Positions 1 through 5,598 of a stretch of 17,665 nucleotides of DNA are shown in pieces. The notes below the pieces were generated by a model. The model worked only from the letters and a program-made list of their open reading frames with translations, was not told the DNA's origin and searched no databases. The DNA comes from UBA1367 sp040268355 (GTDB lineage Bacteria > Actinomycetota > Coriobacteriia > Coriobacteriales > Atopobiaceae). The stretch lies in NCBI GenBank assembly GCA_040268355.1, contig JAWRIT010000061.1, forward strand, positions 1 to 17,665, in the 5' to 3' direction. Numbering within the stretch: position 1 is the stretch's first letter; each line of letters starts with the position of its first letter. The translations under genes were made by a program, and so were the position numbers.

Positions 1-23
1 CCCCCCCCCCCCCCCCCCCCCCC
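1..23. repeat. Homopolymer run of 23 C at the window edge
   Basis: The first 23 bases are all C, and ordinary GC-rich sequence follows. Nothing else in the window resembles it. Read from the other strand it is poly-G, the usual no-signal artefact of two-colour sequencing at read ends. The most economical reading is an assembly or contig-end artefact. A true poly-C tract, such as a phase-variable tract, cannot be excluded without reads. Confidence 0.75.
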
Positions 24-69
24 GCTCGTGTCCGAGCCGGCGCGCGAGCCAAGTTCGGTGCTCCTGCGC

Positions 70-1929
70 CTAGCTCAGGATTCGCAGCAGCCAGTCGACG
101 TCGGTGGTGGTGCGCATCTGCTCGAGGACCTCCTCGTCCTCAAGGGCGCGCGCCACGTTCGCGAGCACCTGCAGGTGCTCGTCGCCCACGCCGGCAATGC
201 CGAACACCAGGTAGGCCTTCTCCTCGCCCCACTGCACACCGTCGGGGTACTGGTGCAGCGTCACGCAGGTCCTCTTCACGGAGTCCTTTGCCTCGTTGGT
301 GCCATGCGGGATGGCGACGCCCATGCCCATGTAGACGGTCTGCACGCGCTCGCGCTCGAGCATCGCGTCGATGTAGGCCTCGTCGACGGCCCCGTGCGCA
401 CGAAGCAGCTCGCCGGAGGCGCGGATGGCGTCCTCCTTGGCGACCGGCGCGCATCCCAGCTTGATGCCGTCGCGGTCGATGGCGATGCGCGGCGTGGTGG
501 GTGCCTCGATCTTCTCGGTCACGGTGGCCACGTCGGTCTCTCCGACGCCGGCCTCGGCAGACGCCGCGACGAGGGAGGTGTAGAGCTTATCCAGCTCCGG
601 ATCGGAAAGGAAGTTGTTGATGGTCACGAACTGCGCCTGCGGGGCGCTCTTGCGGGCGCGCTCGGCGAGGTTGGCCTGCACGACCACGATGCTGGCGTCG
701 GCGGGCACCTCGTCCACGGAGGCGTGCTCGACGATCAGGTCGGGTCGGTCGAGCTTGACGCGGTTGCGGAAGCGCGTGGCGCCCATGGCCGACGACCCCA
801 TGCCCGCGTCGCAGGCGAAGATGATCTTGTCACCAAAGGCCGAGCTCACCGGCTCGGTGGAGGTACCGGACTTCATGTCAGCGACGGCGCCCTGGGCGGC
901 GGAGAGGTCGGTGGCGGTGGAGCTGCGCACGATGGGGGCGGAGATGAGGAAGGACGTGGCGGCGCCCAGCAGCACGCCCACAAGGATCATGAGCATCTTG
1001 GGCGCGGGGGCCATGGCCATGAAGGCGATGATCGAGCCAGGGGAGGCAGGTCCCACCAGGCCGCAGTCGGTCATGGAGAACCACAGGATGGAGACGAAGT
1101 TGCCTACGATCGGGCCGATGATGACCTTGGGATCCATGAGCACGTAGGGGAAGTAGATCTCGTGGATGCCGCCGAGGAAGTGGATGATCACAGCACCGGG
1201 GGCAGACTGCTTGGTCGCCTTGTCCTTGCAGAACAGGCAGTAGGCGAGGAGCACTCCCAGGCCGGGACCGGGGTTGGACTCGAGCATGTACATGATGGAC
1301 TGCCCGGCGGCCTTGGCCTGCTCGGTGGCGATGGGCACGAAGACGCCGTTGCCGATGGCATTGTTCAGGAAGAGCACCTTGGCCGGCTCGATGAAGATCG
1401 AAAGGAACGGCAGCAGACGCGCGTTGACGAGCGTCTCGACGCCGGCCTGCAGGACCACCAAGATGGCGCCCATGACGGGGCCGATGCCAAAGTAGCCGAC
1501 GATGGCGAGCAGCATGCCCAGGATACCGAGCGAGAAGTTGTCGATGAGCATCTCGAGGCCGGCAGGCTTCCAGGTGTCGGCCCATTCGTCCCACCGCTTG
1601 ATGATCAACCCGGCGATCGGGCCCATGAGCATGGCACCCATGAGCATGGTGTACTCGGAGCCCACGATGGCTCCCATGACGGCGATCGAGCCGATGACCC
1701 GGCCGCGCTGTCCTGCGATGGCATTGCCGCCCTGACCGGCGATCATGACGGGGATGAGGTACTTCAGGATGGGGCTGACCATCTCAGCCAGCCGCTCGTT
1801 GGGAAACCAGCCCGTCTCGATGAACAGGGCCGTGAGGAACCCCCATGCGATGAAGGCGCCGATGTTGGGCATGACCATGCCGCTCAGGAACTTGCCGAAT
1901 CGCGCGATACTCGCTCTGGTGTCTGCCAT
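70..1929 (-). CDS. mtlA: PTS mannitol-type permease, fused EIICBA
   Basis: This membrane permease takes up mannitol and phosphorylates it to mannitol-1-phosphate. It is 619 aa, against 637 in E. coli MtlA. The N-terminal EIIC domain (about 1-340) is hydrophobic and carries the family motif GGIHEIYFPYVLM, with His256-Glu257. The EIIB domain has the phosphocysteine loop FACDAGMGSSAMG (Cys373). The C-terminal EIIA domain has the phosphohistidine in VAIPHGT (His542). All three phosphorylation/transport signatures are intact. I chose the ATG at 1929 (MADTRAS...) over the in-frame ATG at 1965 because a GGAGAGGAG ribosome site lies just upstream of 1929. Starting at 1965 would also put the reading frame almost on the transcription start. 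The gene diverges from sorE and shares its control region. No mtlD, mtlF or mtlR follows before the edge, about 46 bases after the C run. Substrate specificity among hexitols is inferred from family only. Confidence 0.95.
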   Translation of the reverse strand: MADTRASIARFGKFLSGMVMPNIGAFIAWGFLTALFIETGWFPNERLAEMVSPILKYLIPVMIAGQGGNAIAGQRGRVIGSIAVMGAIVGSEYTMLMGAMLMGPIAGLIIKRWDEWADTWKPAGLEMLIDNFSLGILGMLLAIVGYFGIGPVMGAILVVLQAGVETLVNARLLPFLSIFIEPAKVLFLNNAIGNGVFVPIATEQAKAAGQSIMYMLESNPGPGLGVLLAYCLFCKDKATKQSAPGAVIIHFLGGIHEIYFPYVLMDPKVIIGPIVGNFVSILWFSMTDCGLVGPASPGSIIAFMAMAPAPKMLMILVGVLLGAATSFLISAPIVRSSTATDLSAAQGAVADMKSGTSTEPVSSAFGDKIIFACDAGMGSSAMGATRFRNRVKLDRPDLIVEHASVDEVPADASIVVVQANLAERARKSAPQAQFVTINNFLSDPELDKLYTSLVAASAEAGVGETDVATVTEKIEAPTTPRIAIDRDGIKLGCAPVAKEDAIRASGELLRAHGAVDEAYIDAMLERERVQTVYMGMGVAIPHGTNEAKDSVKRTCVTLHQYPDGVQWGEEKAYLVFGIAGVGDEHLQVLANVARALEDEEVLEQMRTTTDVDWLLRILS

Positions 1930-1968
1930 TGTCGCTCTCCTCTCCAAGGAACGAACGCTTACCAAAAC

Positions 1969-1982
1969 TGTTGAAACGACAA
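1969..1982 (+). promoter_or_regulatory. Putative operator copy 1 (TTG-N6-CAA) over mtlA -10/start
   Basis: The 14-mer TGTTGAAACGACAA occurs here and again, identically, at 2176-2189. It contains a small dyad, GTTG-N6-CAAT. It covers the predicted mtlA -10 edge and transcription start. The likely binder is the local DeoR-family repressor at 3694, but this is inference. It does not fit the catabolite-repression cre consensus. Confidence 0.5.
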
Positions 1983-2009
1983 TATACAGAGTAAGATTTG
2001 TAGAAACAA
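1981..2009 (-). promoter_or_regulatory. Predicted sigma-A-type promoter of mtlA
   Basis: On the minus strand a -35 hexamer TTGTTT (2009-2004) is followed after exactly 17 bases by a -10 hexamer TATATT (1986-1981), which matches consensus at 5 of 6 positions. Transcription would start near 1974, leaving a leader of about 45 nt before the ATG at 1929. Two of the three TTG-N6-CAA elements overlap it, one on the -35 and one on the -10/start. That arrangement suits repression. Confidence 0.6.
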
Positions 2010-2010
2010 A
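1997..2010 (+). promoter_or_regulatory. Putative operator copy 3, degenerate (TTTG-N6-CAAA) over mtlA -35
   Basis: TTTG-TAGAAA-CAAA has the same spacing and the same GAAA-containing centre as the two identical copies nearby. It covers the predicted mtlA -35. It is less alike than the other two and could be a chance match, but its position relative to the promoter supports it. Confidence 0.35.
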
Positions 2011-2103
2011 AGTTACGCGTCAGAAGGGAATGAGCCGCGAACGGCAGGAACTTTCCCCTGAATGGCTGGTGTTTACCCTAGATTACCGCAGAAAACGGAG
2101 GTA

Positions 2104-2123
2104 TTGTGCCAATAGTGGCACAA
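2104..2123. promoter_or_regulatory. Perfect 20-bp palindrome, candidate PRD-regulator (MtlR/GutR-type) operator
   Basis: TTGTGCCA-ATAG-TGGCACAA is an exact 8-4-8 inverted repeat. It lies 13 bp upstream of the sorE -35, centred near -56 relative to the predicted start, which is typical of an activator. From memory, Bacillus MtlR binds TTGNCACA-N4-TGTGNCAA. The 8-4-8 geometry and the TTG/CAA ends agree, while two inner positions of each half-site differ. The regulator at 5599 has the MtlR architecture and is the natural candidate. No poly-T follows, so a terminator is unlikely. Confidence 0.5.
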
Positions 2124-2136
2124 AGGAAACCGAGAA

Positions 2137-2164
2137 TTGATTCTGGTGGAATCACGTCTATAAT
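2137..2164 (+). promoter_or_regulatory. Predicted sigma-A-type promoter of sorE
   Basis: The -35 hexamer TTGATT (2137-2142) and a perfect -10 TATAAT (2159-2164) are separated by 16 bases. The predicted start is near 2170-2171, giving a leader of about 100 nt before the ATG at 2271. Operator copy 2 lies at about +6 to +19, and the 20-bp palindrome lies just upstream. This is the best promoter in the window. Confidence 0.75.
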
Positions 2165-2175
2165 CACGGTAAAGG

Positions 2176-2189
2176 TGTTGAAACGACAA
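2176..2189 (+). promoter_or_regulatory. Putative operator copy 2 (TTG-N6-CAA) just after the sorE start
   Basis: This copy is identical over 14 bases to the one at 1969-1982. With one more base it forms the better dyad GTTG-AAACGA-CAAC (2177-2190). It sits just downstream of the predicted sorE transcription start, a usual repressor position. Two identical copies, one on each of two divergent promoters, argue for a shared repressor. Confidence 0.55.
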
Positions 2190-2270
2190 CTTCATCTCGC
2201 ACGACGACAGCGACAGGCGCGTGAGACGCACCCTGTGGGGCGCGCACGCATCAAAGAGAGGACTGGGACC

Positions 2271-3533
2271 ATGAAGGCAAGGGCGGTCAGGCTCCACGGC
2301 GCAATGGATCTTCGGCTCGACGAGTTCGAGCTCCCTCCCATCAAGGACGACGAGATGCTGGTCGAGGTCATCTCTGACTCCATCTGCATGTCTACCTACA
2401 AGATGGCCAAGCTGGGCACCGACCACAAGCGCGTCCACGCCGACGCGGCAGAGCACCCACCCATCACCGGCCACGAGTTCGCTGGCAACATCGTGGAGGT
2501 GGGGGCCGCCTACGCCGACCGCTACCATCCTGGCCAGAAGTTCACCATCCAGCCGGCCATCAACTACCAGGGCTCCATGGACTCGCCCGGCTATTCCTAC
2601 GAGTTCTGCGGGGGCGACGCCACCTACTGCATCCTGCCCCAGGAGATCTTTGCCACCGACAGCTTTTTGGTGTACGAGGGGGAGGCCTACTACCAGGCGT
2701 CCCTCGCCGAGCCGCTGTCCTGCTCCATCGGCGCGCTCAACGCCGCCTACCACACCAAGATGGGGGTCTACACCCACGAGATGGGCATTCGCGAGGGTGG
2801 CAACCTGGCCATCACGGCGGGCGCGGGCCCGATGGGGCTGGGGGCGATCACCTACGCGCTGCACCGTGATCGCAAGCCGGCCCTGCTCGTGGTGACCGAC
2901 ATCAACCAGGAGCGTCTCGACCGCGCCGAGCAGCTCTTCCCGCCCGAGCAGGTCAGGCAGGAGACGGGTGTGGAGCTGCGTTTCGTGAACACGGGGCAGA
3001 TGGACGACCCCGTGGCTGAGCTGCGTGCCCTCACGGGCGGAGCCGGCTACGACGACGTGCTCTGCTACGCGCCGGTGGCGTCCGTCATCGAGCAGTCGGC
3101 CGACATCCTCGGGCGCGACGGCTGCCTCAACTTCTTTGCCGGTCCCACCGACACGCAGTTCAAGGCCCCCATCAACTTCTATGACGTGCACTACAACTCG
3201 ACGCACGTGATGGGCACCACGGGTGGCAACACGGCCGACATGCTCGAGTCGCTCGAGCTGACGGCGGCCGGCCGCATCGATCCGGCCGTCATGGTCACCC
3301 ACATCGGTGGCCTTGACGCGGCGGCGGAGGCGACCTGCACCCTTCCGGACATTCCCGGCGGCAAGAAGCTCATCTACACGCACATCTCCCTGCCGCTGAC
3401 CGCGCTCGATGACCTTCGTGCCCAGGCAGGGCATGACGAGCGCTTTGCGGGTCTGGCCGACATCGTCGAGGCGAACAACGGCCTGTGGTGCCCGGCGGCC
3501 GAGCGCTACCTGCTTGAGCACTGGGCCGAGTAG
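2271..3533 (+). CDS. sorE: Zinc-type dehydrogenase, L-sorbose-1-phosphate reductase-like (SorE)
   Basis: This is a 420-aa cytoplasmic medium-chain dehydrogenase/reductase. It resembles Klebsiella SorE, which reduces L-sorbose-1-phosphate to D-glucitol-6-phosphate. Likely catalytic zinc ligands are Cys39 (ISDSICMST), His68-Glu69 (TGHEF) and the acidic/Cys segment LAEPLSC (147-151). The NAD(P) fold starts at GAGPMG (184-189). The four-cysteine structural zinc lobe of classic alcohol dehydrogenases is absent. I chose the ATG at 2271 because GAGAGG lies a few bases upstream and the protein aligns from MKARAVRLHG; the longer frame to 2106 is leader. Its product would feed SorD, encoded at 4726. 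No sorbose-specific PTS is in the window, and the gene diverges from mtlA, so another ketose- or hexitol-phosphate substrate is possible. Confidence 0.8.
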   Translation: MKARAVRLHGAMDLRLDEFELPPIKDDEMLVEVISDSICMSTYKMAKLGTDHKRVHADAAEHPPITGHEFAGNIVEVGAAYADRYHPGQKFTIQPAINYQGSMDSPGYSYEFCGGDATYCILPQEIFATDSFLVYEGEAYYQASLAEPLSCSIGALNAAYHTKMGVYTHEMGIREGGNLAITAGAGPMGLGAITYALHRDRKPALLVVTDINQERLDRAEQLFPPEQVRQETGVELRFVNTGQMDDPVAELRALTGGAGYDDVLCYAPVASVIEQSADILGRDGCLNFFAGPTDTQFKAPINFYDVHYNSTHVMGTTGGNTADMLESLELTAAGRIDPAVMVTHIGGLDAAAEATCTLPDIPGGKKLIYTHISLPLTALDDLRAQAGHDERFAGLADIVEANNGLWCPAAERYLLEHWAE

Positions 3534-3604
3534 ACGCCTGCCGGACGACTGCCTTCCGTGCGGCGCCTTCCGAGCGTGCGGGTTCGGGCCGCCACGCGCA
3601 AGCC

Positions 3605-3630
3605 GGGCACTGGGGCGTCCCCCGGTGCTC
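3605..3630 (+). terminator. Strong GC hairpin after sorE, possible terminator without U-tract
   Basis: An 11-bp stem pairs GGGCACTGGGG (3605-3615) with CCCCGGTGCTC (3620-3630) around a CGTC tetraloop, with two G-T wobbles. It lies 71 bases after the sorE stop and before the repressor gene. No run of T follows, so intrinsic termination is doubtful. It may instead mark an mRNA 3' end or attenuate readthrough into the repressor gene. Confidence 0.4.
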
Positions 3631-3693
3631 GCGCGAGGCTTCTGCTAGATTGGTGGGGCTCGTCAGATGGGACGGAGGGAGGGCACCGTGGTG

Positions 3694-4446
3694 ATGTCGG
3701 AGCGCAGGGAGCGGATCGTCGAGTTCATCAACCGCGAGGGCAGTGTCACCTTTGCCCAGGTCAAGCGTGAGTTTTCCAACGTCAGCGAGATGACGCTTCG
3801 CACCGACCTCAAGGCCCTCGACGAGCAGCGTCAGATCATCCGCGTGCACGGTGGAGCCAAGTCCGTGGGCTTTGCCGTGGGTACCGATGACCTGTTGACC
3901 CGCAGGGTGGGACGTCGATCGGCCGAGAAGACCGCGATCGCCCAGAAGGCGGCGAAGCTTGTCACCCCTGGGCACACCATCTTCATCGACTCGGGCAGCA
4001 CCACCACGGCGATGGCCGCACACATGGACGACATGGACCTGCTCGTGTTCACCAACTCGCTCACCGTCGCCTCCGAGCTCGCACGGCTGGAGCGCGTGAA
4101 GACCTACCTCGTGGGCGGTGGCCTCAACCGCTACTCGCTGAGCACCTCCGGCGCCCGCGCCGTCGAGTCGGTCCGCTCTCTGACCTTTGACCAGGCGTTT
4201 TTAGGGGTGACTGGCTACGGGCATGGCGAGGGGTTCACCTGCGGCTTTGATGACGAGGCCGTCTTCAAGGCGACGCTGGTGGAGCGCTCCCACGAGACGG
4301 TCGTACTCATGGACTCGAGCAAGGACGGGCGCCCGTCCACCTTCCGCATCTGCGGTTTGCGCGACGTGGACACCCTGGTCTCCGACGACGGCCTCTCGTC
4401 CGACTTCGCCTCCGCCTGCAAGGACGCTGGCGTCACGCTGCTCTAG
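3694..4446 (+). CDS. DeoR-family transcriptional repressor
   Basis: This is a 250-aa DNA-binding regulator of the DeoR/SrlR type. It has an N-terminal winged HTH (about 4-55, recognition helix around SEMTLRTDLK, then IIRVHGGAK). The C-terminal sugar-phosphate sensor domain carries the family motifs IDSGSTTTAMA (98-108) and MDSSKDGR. The start is ambiguous: a GGAGGGAGGG ribosome site (3674-3683) is followed by GTG 3688, GTG 3691 and ATG 3694, all in frame. I take the ATG because homologues begin with a short MSxRRERI-like end. It stands alone between sorE and the sorD operon. A TAGATT (3646-3651) could be its -10, but I find no -35. By position it probably represses mtlA, sorE and/or the gut operon through the TTG-N6-CAA sites. 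The inducer, a phosphorylated hexitol or ketose, is unknown. Confidence 0.88.
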   Translation: MSERRERIVEFINREGSVTFAQVKREFSNVSEMTLRTDLKALDEQRQIIRVHGGAKSVGFAVGTDDLLTRRVGRRSAEKTAIAQKAAKLVTPGHTIFIDSGSTTTAMAAHMDDMDLLVFTNSLTVASELARLERVKTYLVGGGLNRYSLSTSGARAVESVRSLTFDQAFLGVTGYGHGEGFTCGFDDEAVFKATLVERSHETVVLMDSSKDGRPSTFRICGLRDVDTLVSDDGLSSDFASACKDAGVTLL

Positions 4447-4481
4447 ACGAGCCGCCTCGACGCGCCCCGCCATGCGAGCCG

Positions 4482-4526
4482 CGCGCCCGCAAGGGAGGGC
4501 CCTCGGGCGCCCTGCGTGAAGGCGCG
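4482..4526 (+). other. Imperfect GC hairpin after the DeoR gene
   Basis: Outer arms CGCGCC (4482-4487) and GGCGCG (4521-4526) enclose inner arms CGCA-a-GGG (4488-4495) and CCC-TGCG (4510-4516). The stem has one bulge and an unpaired TGAA. No T-run follows. It could end the repressor transcript, but structure in such GC-rich DNA can arise by chance. Confidence 0.25.
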
Positions 4527-4725
4527 TGCCGGCTTTGGGCCAAAAGAGCTTTCTGCATAAACACTGAAATAGTACACACTTCTTCCACGAAGGGGAAATG
4601 CTCCGCACTAACCAGTTTCCACCTGCTTGAAAAGCTGCGTATTAAACTTGAGCCGTACCTCCGCTATCGTGCTATCCAAGGGGGAGGTATGACCCTGGAG
4701 AAGAATCGTTTGGGAGGAGTTCGAG
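4527..4725 (+). promoter_or_regulatory. Upstream region of the gut/sorD operon, no convincing promoter
   Basis: This stretch is more A/T-rich than its surroundings and must carry the operon promoter. The candidate hexamers I find are weak: TTGAGC (4648-4653) with TATCCA (4673-4678) at a 19-base spacing, or TTAAAC (4642-4647) with TATCGT (4665-4670) at 17. I find neither the 14-mer TTG-N6-CAA element nor the 20-bp palindrome of the mtlA/sorE region. A small dyad TTTGG-G-CCAAA lies at about 4534-4544. A weak promoter suits activator dependence, but that is inference. Confidence 0.4.
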
Positions 4726-5526
4726 ATGAGTCAGAACTGGTTGGGCATCGACGGTACTGTCGTCATCGTCACAGGAGGTGCCTCCGGCATCGGCAAGCAT
4801 GTGGCCACGACTCTCAGGGACGCGGGTGCGACCCCCGTCATTGCCGACGTGAGCGTCGAGACGGGCGACGAGCTCGAGGGCATCTTCTGCGTCAAGTGTG
4901 ACGTTACCAGCAAGGACAGCGTCGACGCGATGGCTCGCTCCGTCGTGGACAAGTTTGGCAAGATCGACGCACTGGTCAACAACGCCGGCGTGAACCTGCC
5001 GCGCCTGCTCGTCGACATCCAGGGGGAACGCCCCGAGTACGAGCTGGACGAGAAGGCCATCGACCTCATGTTCGGCATCAACGTGAAGGGCCTGATCTTC
5101 TGCACCCAGGCGTGCGTGCGCCAGATGCTCAAGCAGGGCAAGGGCGTCATCGTCAACATGTCCTCCGAGTCCGGCAAGGAGGGCTCGCAGGGCCAGTCCG
5201 CCTATGCGGCCACCAAGGGCGCTTGCGATACCCTGACCCGCTCTTGGGAGAAGGAGCTCGGCAAGTACAACATCCGCGTCGTGGCCGTCGCCCCTGGCAT
5301 CATGGAGGCCACAGGTCTGCGCACGCCGGTCTACAACGAGGCGCTCGCCTACACCCGCGGCGTCAAGCCCGAGGACCTCTCCACCGACTACAGCAAGGTC
5401 ATTCCCGTCGGCCGTGACGGCAAGCTCGACGAGGTCGGCAACCTGGTCGCCTTTTTGGTCTCCGACCGCGGCGGATACATCGCCGGCACGACGGTGAACA
5501 TCTCCGGCGGCAAGACGAGGGGCTAG
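4726..5526 (+). CDS. sorD: Sorbitol-6-phosphate 2-dehydrogenase (SDR family, SorD-like)
   Basis: This 266-aa cytoplasmic short-chain dehydrogenase oxidises D-glucitol-6-phosphate to fructose-6-phosphate with NAD, making NADH. It has the nucleotide motif TGGASGIG (16-23), NNAG (85-88), the Asn of INV (119), the catalytic Ser in NMSSESG (146-147) and Tyr160-x3-Lys164. The segments NNAGVNLPRLLVD and SSESGKEGSQGQSAYAATK, and the end GGKTRG, resemble Klebsiella SorD as I remember it. E. coli SrlD is much less alike. The ATG has GGAGG a few bases upstream. It is the first gene of the operon, with the regulator 72 bases downstream, the place occupied by gutF in Lactobacillus casei. Confidence 0.92.
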   Translation: MSQNWLGIDGTVVIVTGGASGIGKHVATTLRDAGATPVIADVSVETGDELEGIFCVKCDVTSKDSVDAMARSVVDKFGKIDALVNNAGVNLPRLLVDIQGERPEYELDEKAIDLMFGINVKGLIFCTQACVRQMLKQGKGVIVNMSSESGKEGSQGQSAYAATKGACDTLTRSWEKELGKYNIRVVAVAPGIMEATGLRTPVYNEALAYTRGVKPEDLSTDYSKVIPVGRDGKLDEVGNLVAFLVSDRGGYIAGTTVNISGGKTRG

Positions 5527-5598
5527 GTCTGCCGCAGGCGGCCGGCGGGCAAGACGGAAGGGGCAGGACGCAGGACCGGAAGGGAGGGATCTGACACC

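Larger units (their letters stand above)
1930..2270. promoter_or_regulatory. Shared divergent control region mtlA / sorE
   Basis: This stretch of 341 bases has no gene. Its central part is visibly more A/T-rich than the flanking genes. It contains the two divergent promoters, three TTG-N6-CAA elements and one perfect 20-bp palindrome, all listed separately. Open reading frames crossing it have no ribosome site and end in or extend real genes, so I do not call a coding region here. The layout implies joint control of mtlA and sorE, with a repressor acting on both promoters and an activator upstream of sorE. Confidence 0.7.

Noticed and set aside
28..1974. Very long plus-strand open frame (648 codons) opposite mtlA
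   Set aside because: It mirrors the mtlA codons in GC-rich DNA, has a His/Gly/Asp-rich low-complexity translation and no ribosome site. The minus-strand MtlA frame has all its catalytic motifs.
1969..2189. 14-mer repeats as CcpA-type cre sites
   Set aside because: Aligned on the central CG they lack the outer TG and CA of the cre consensus.
2106..2270. N-terminal extension of the SorE frame
   Set aside because: It would start upstream of the predicted promoter and transcription start, and has no ribosome site. Homology begins at the ATG at 2271.
4689..4901. ATG with GGGGGAGG directly before it, opening a 70-codon frame that overlaps sorD out of frame
   Set aside because: The ribosome site is too close to the ATG, the translation is Arg/His-rich shadow sequence, and sorD has its own well-placed GGAGG. 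A leader peptide cannot be fully excluded.
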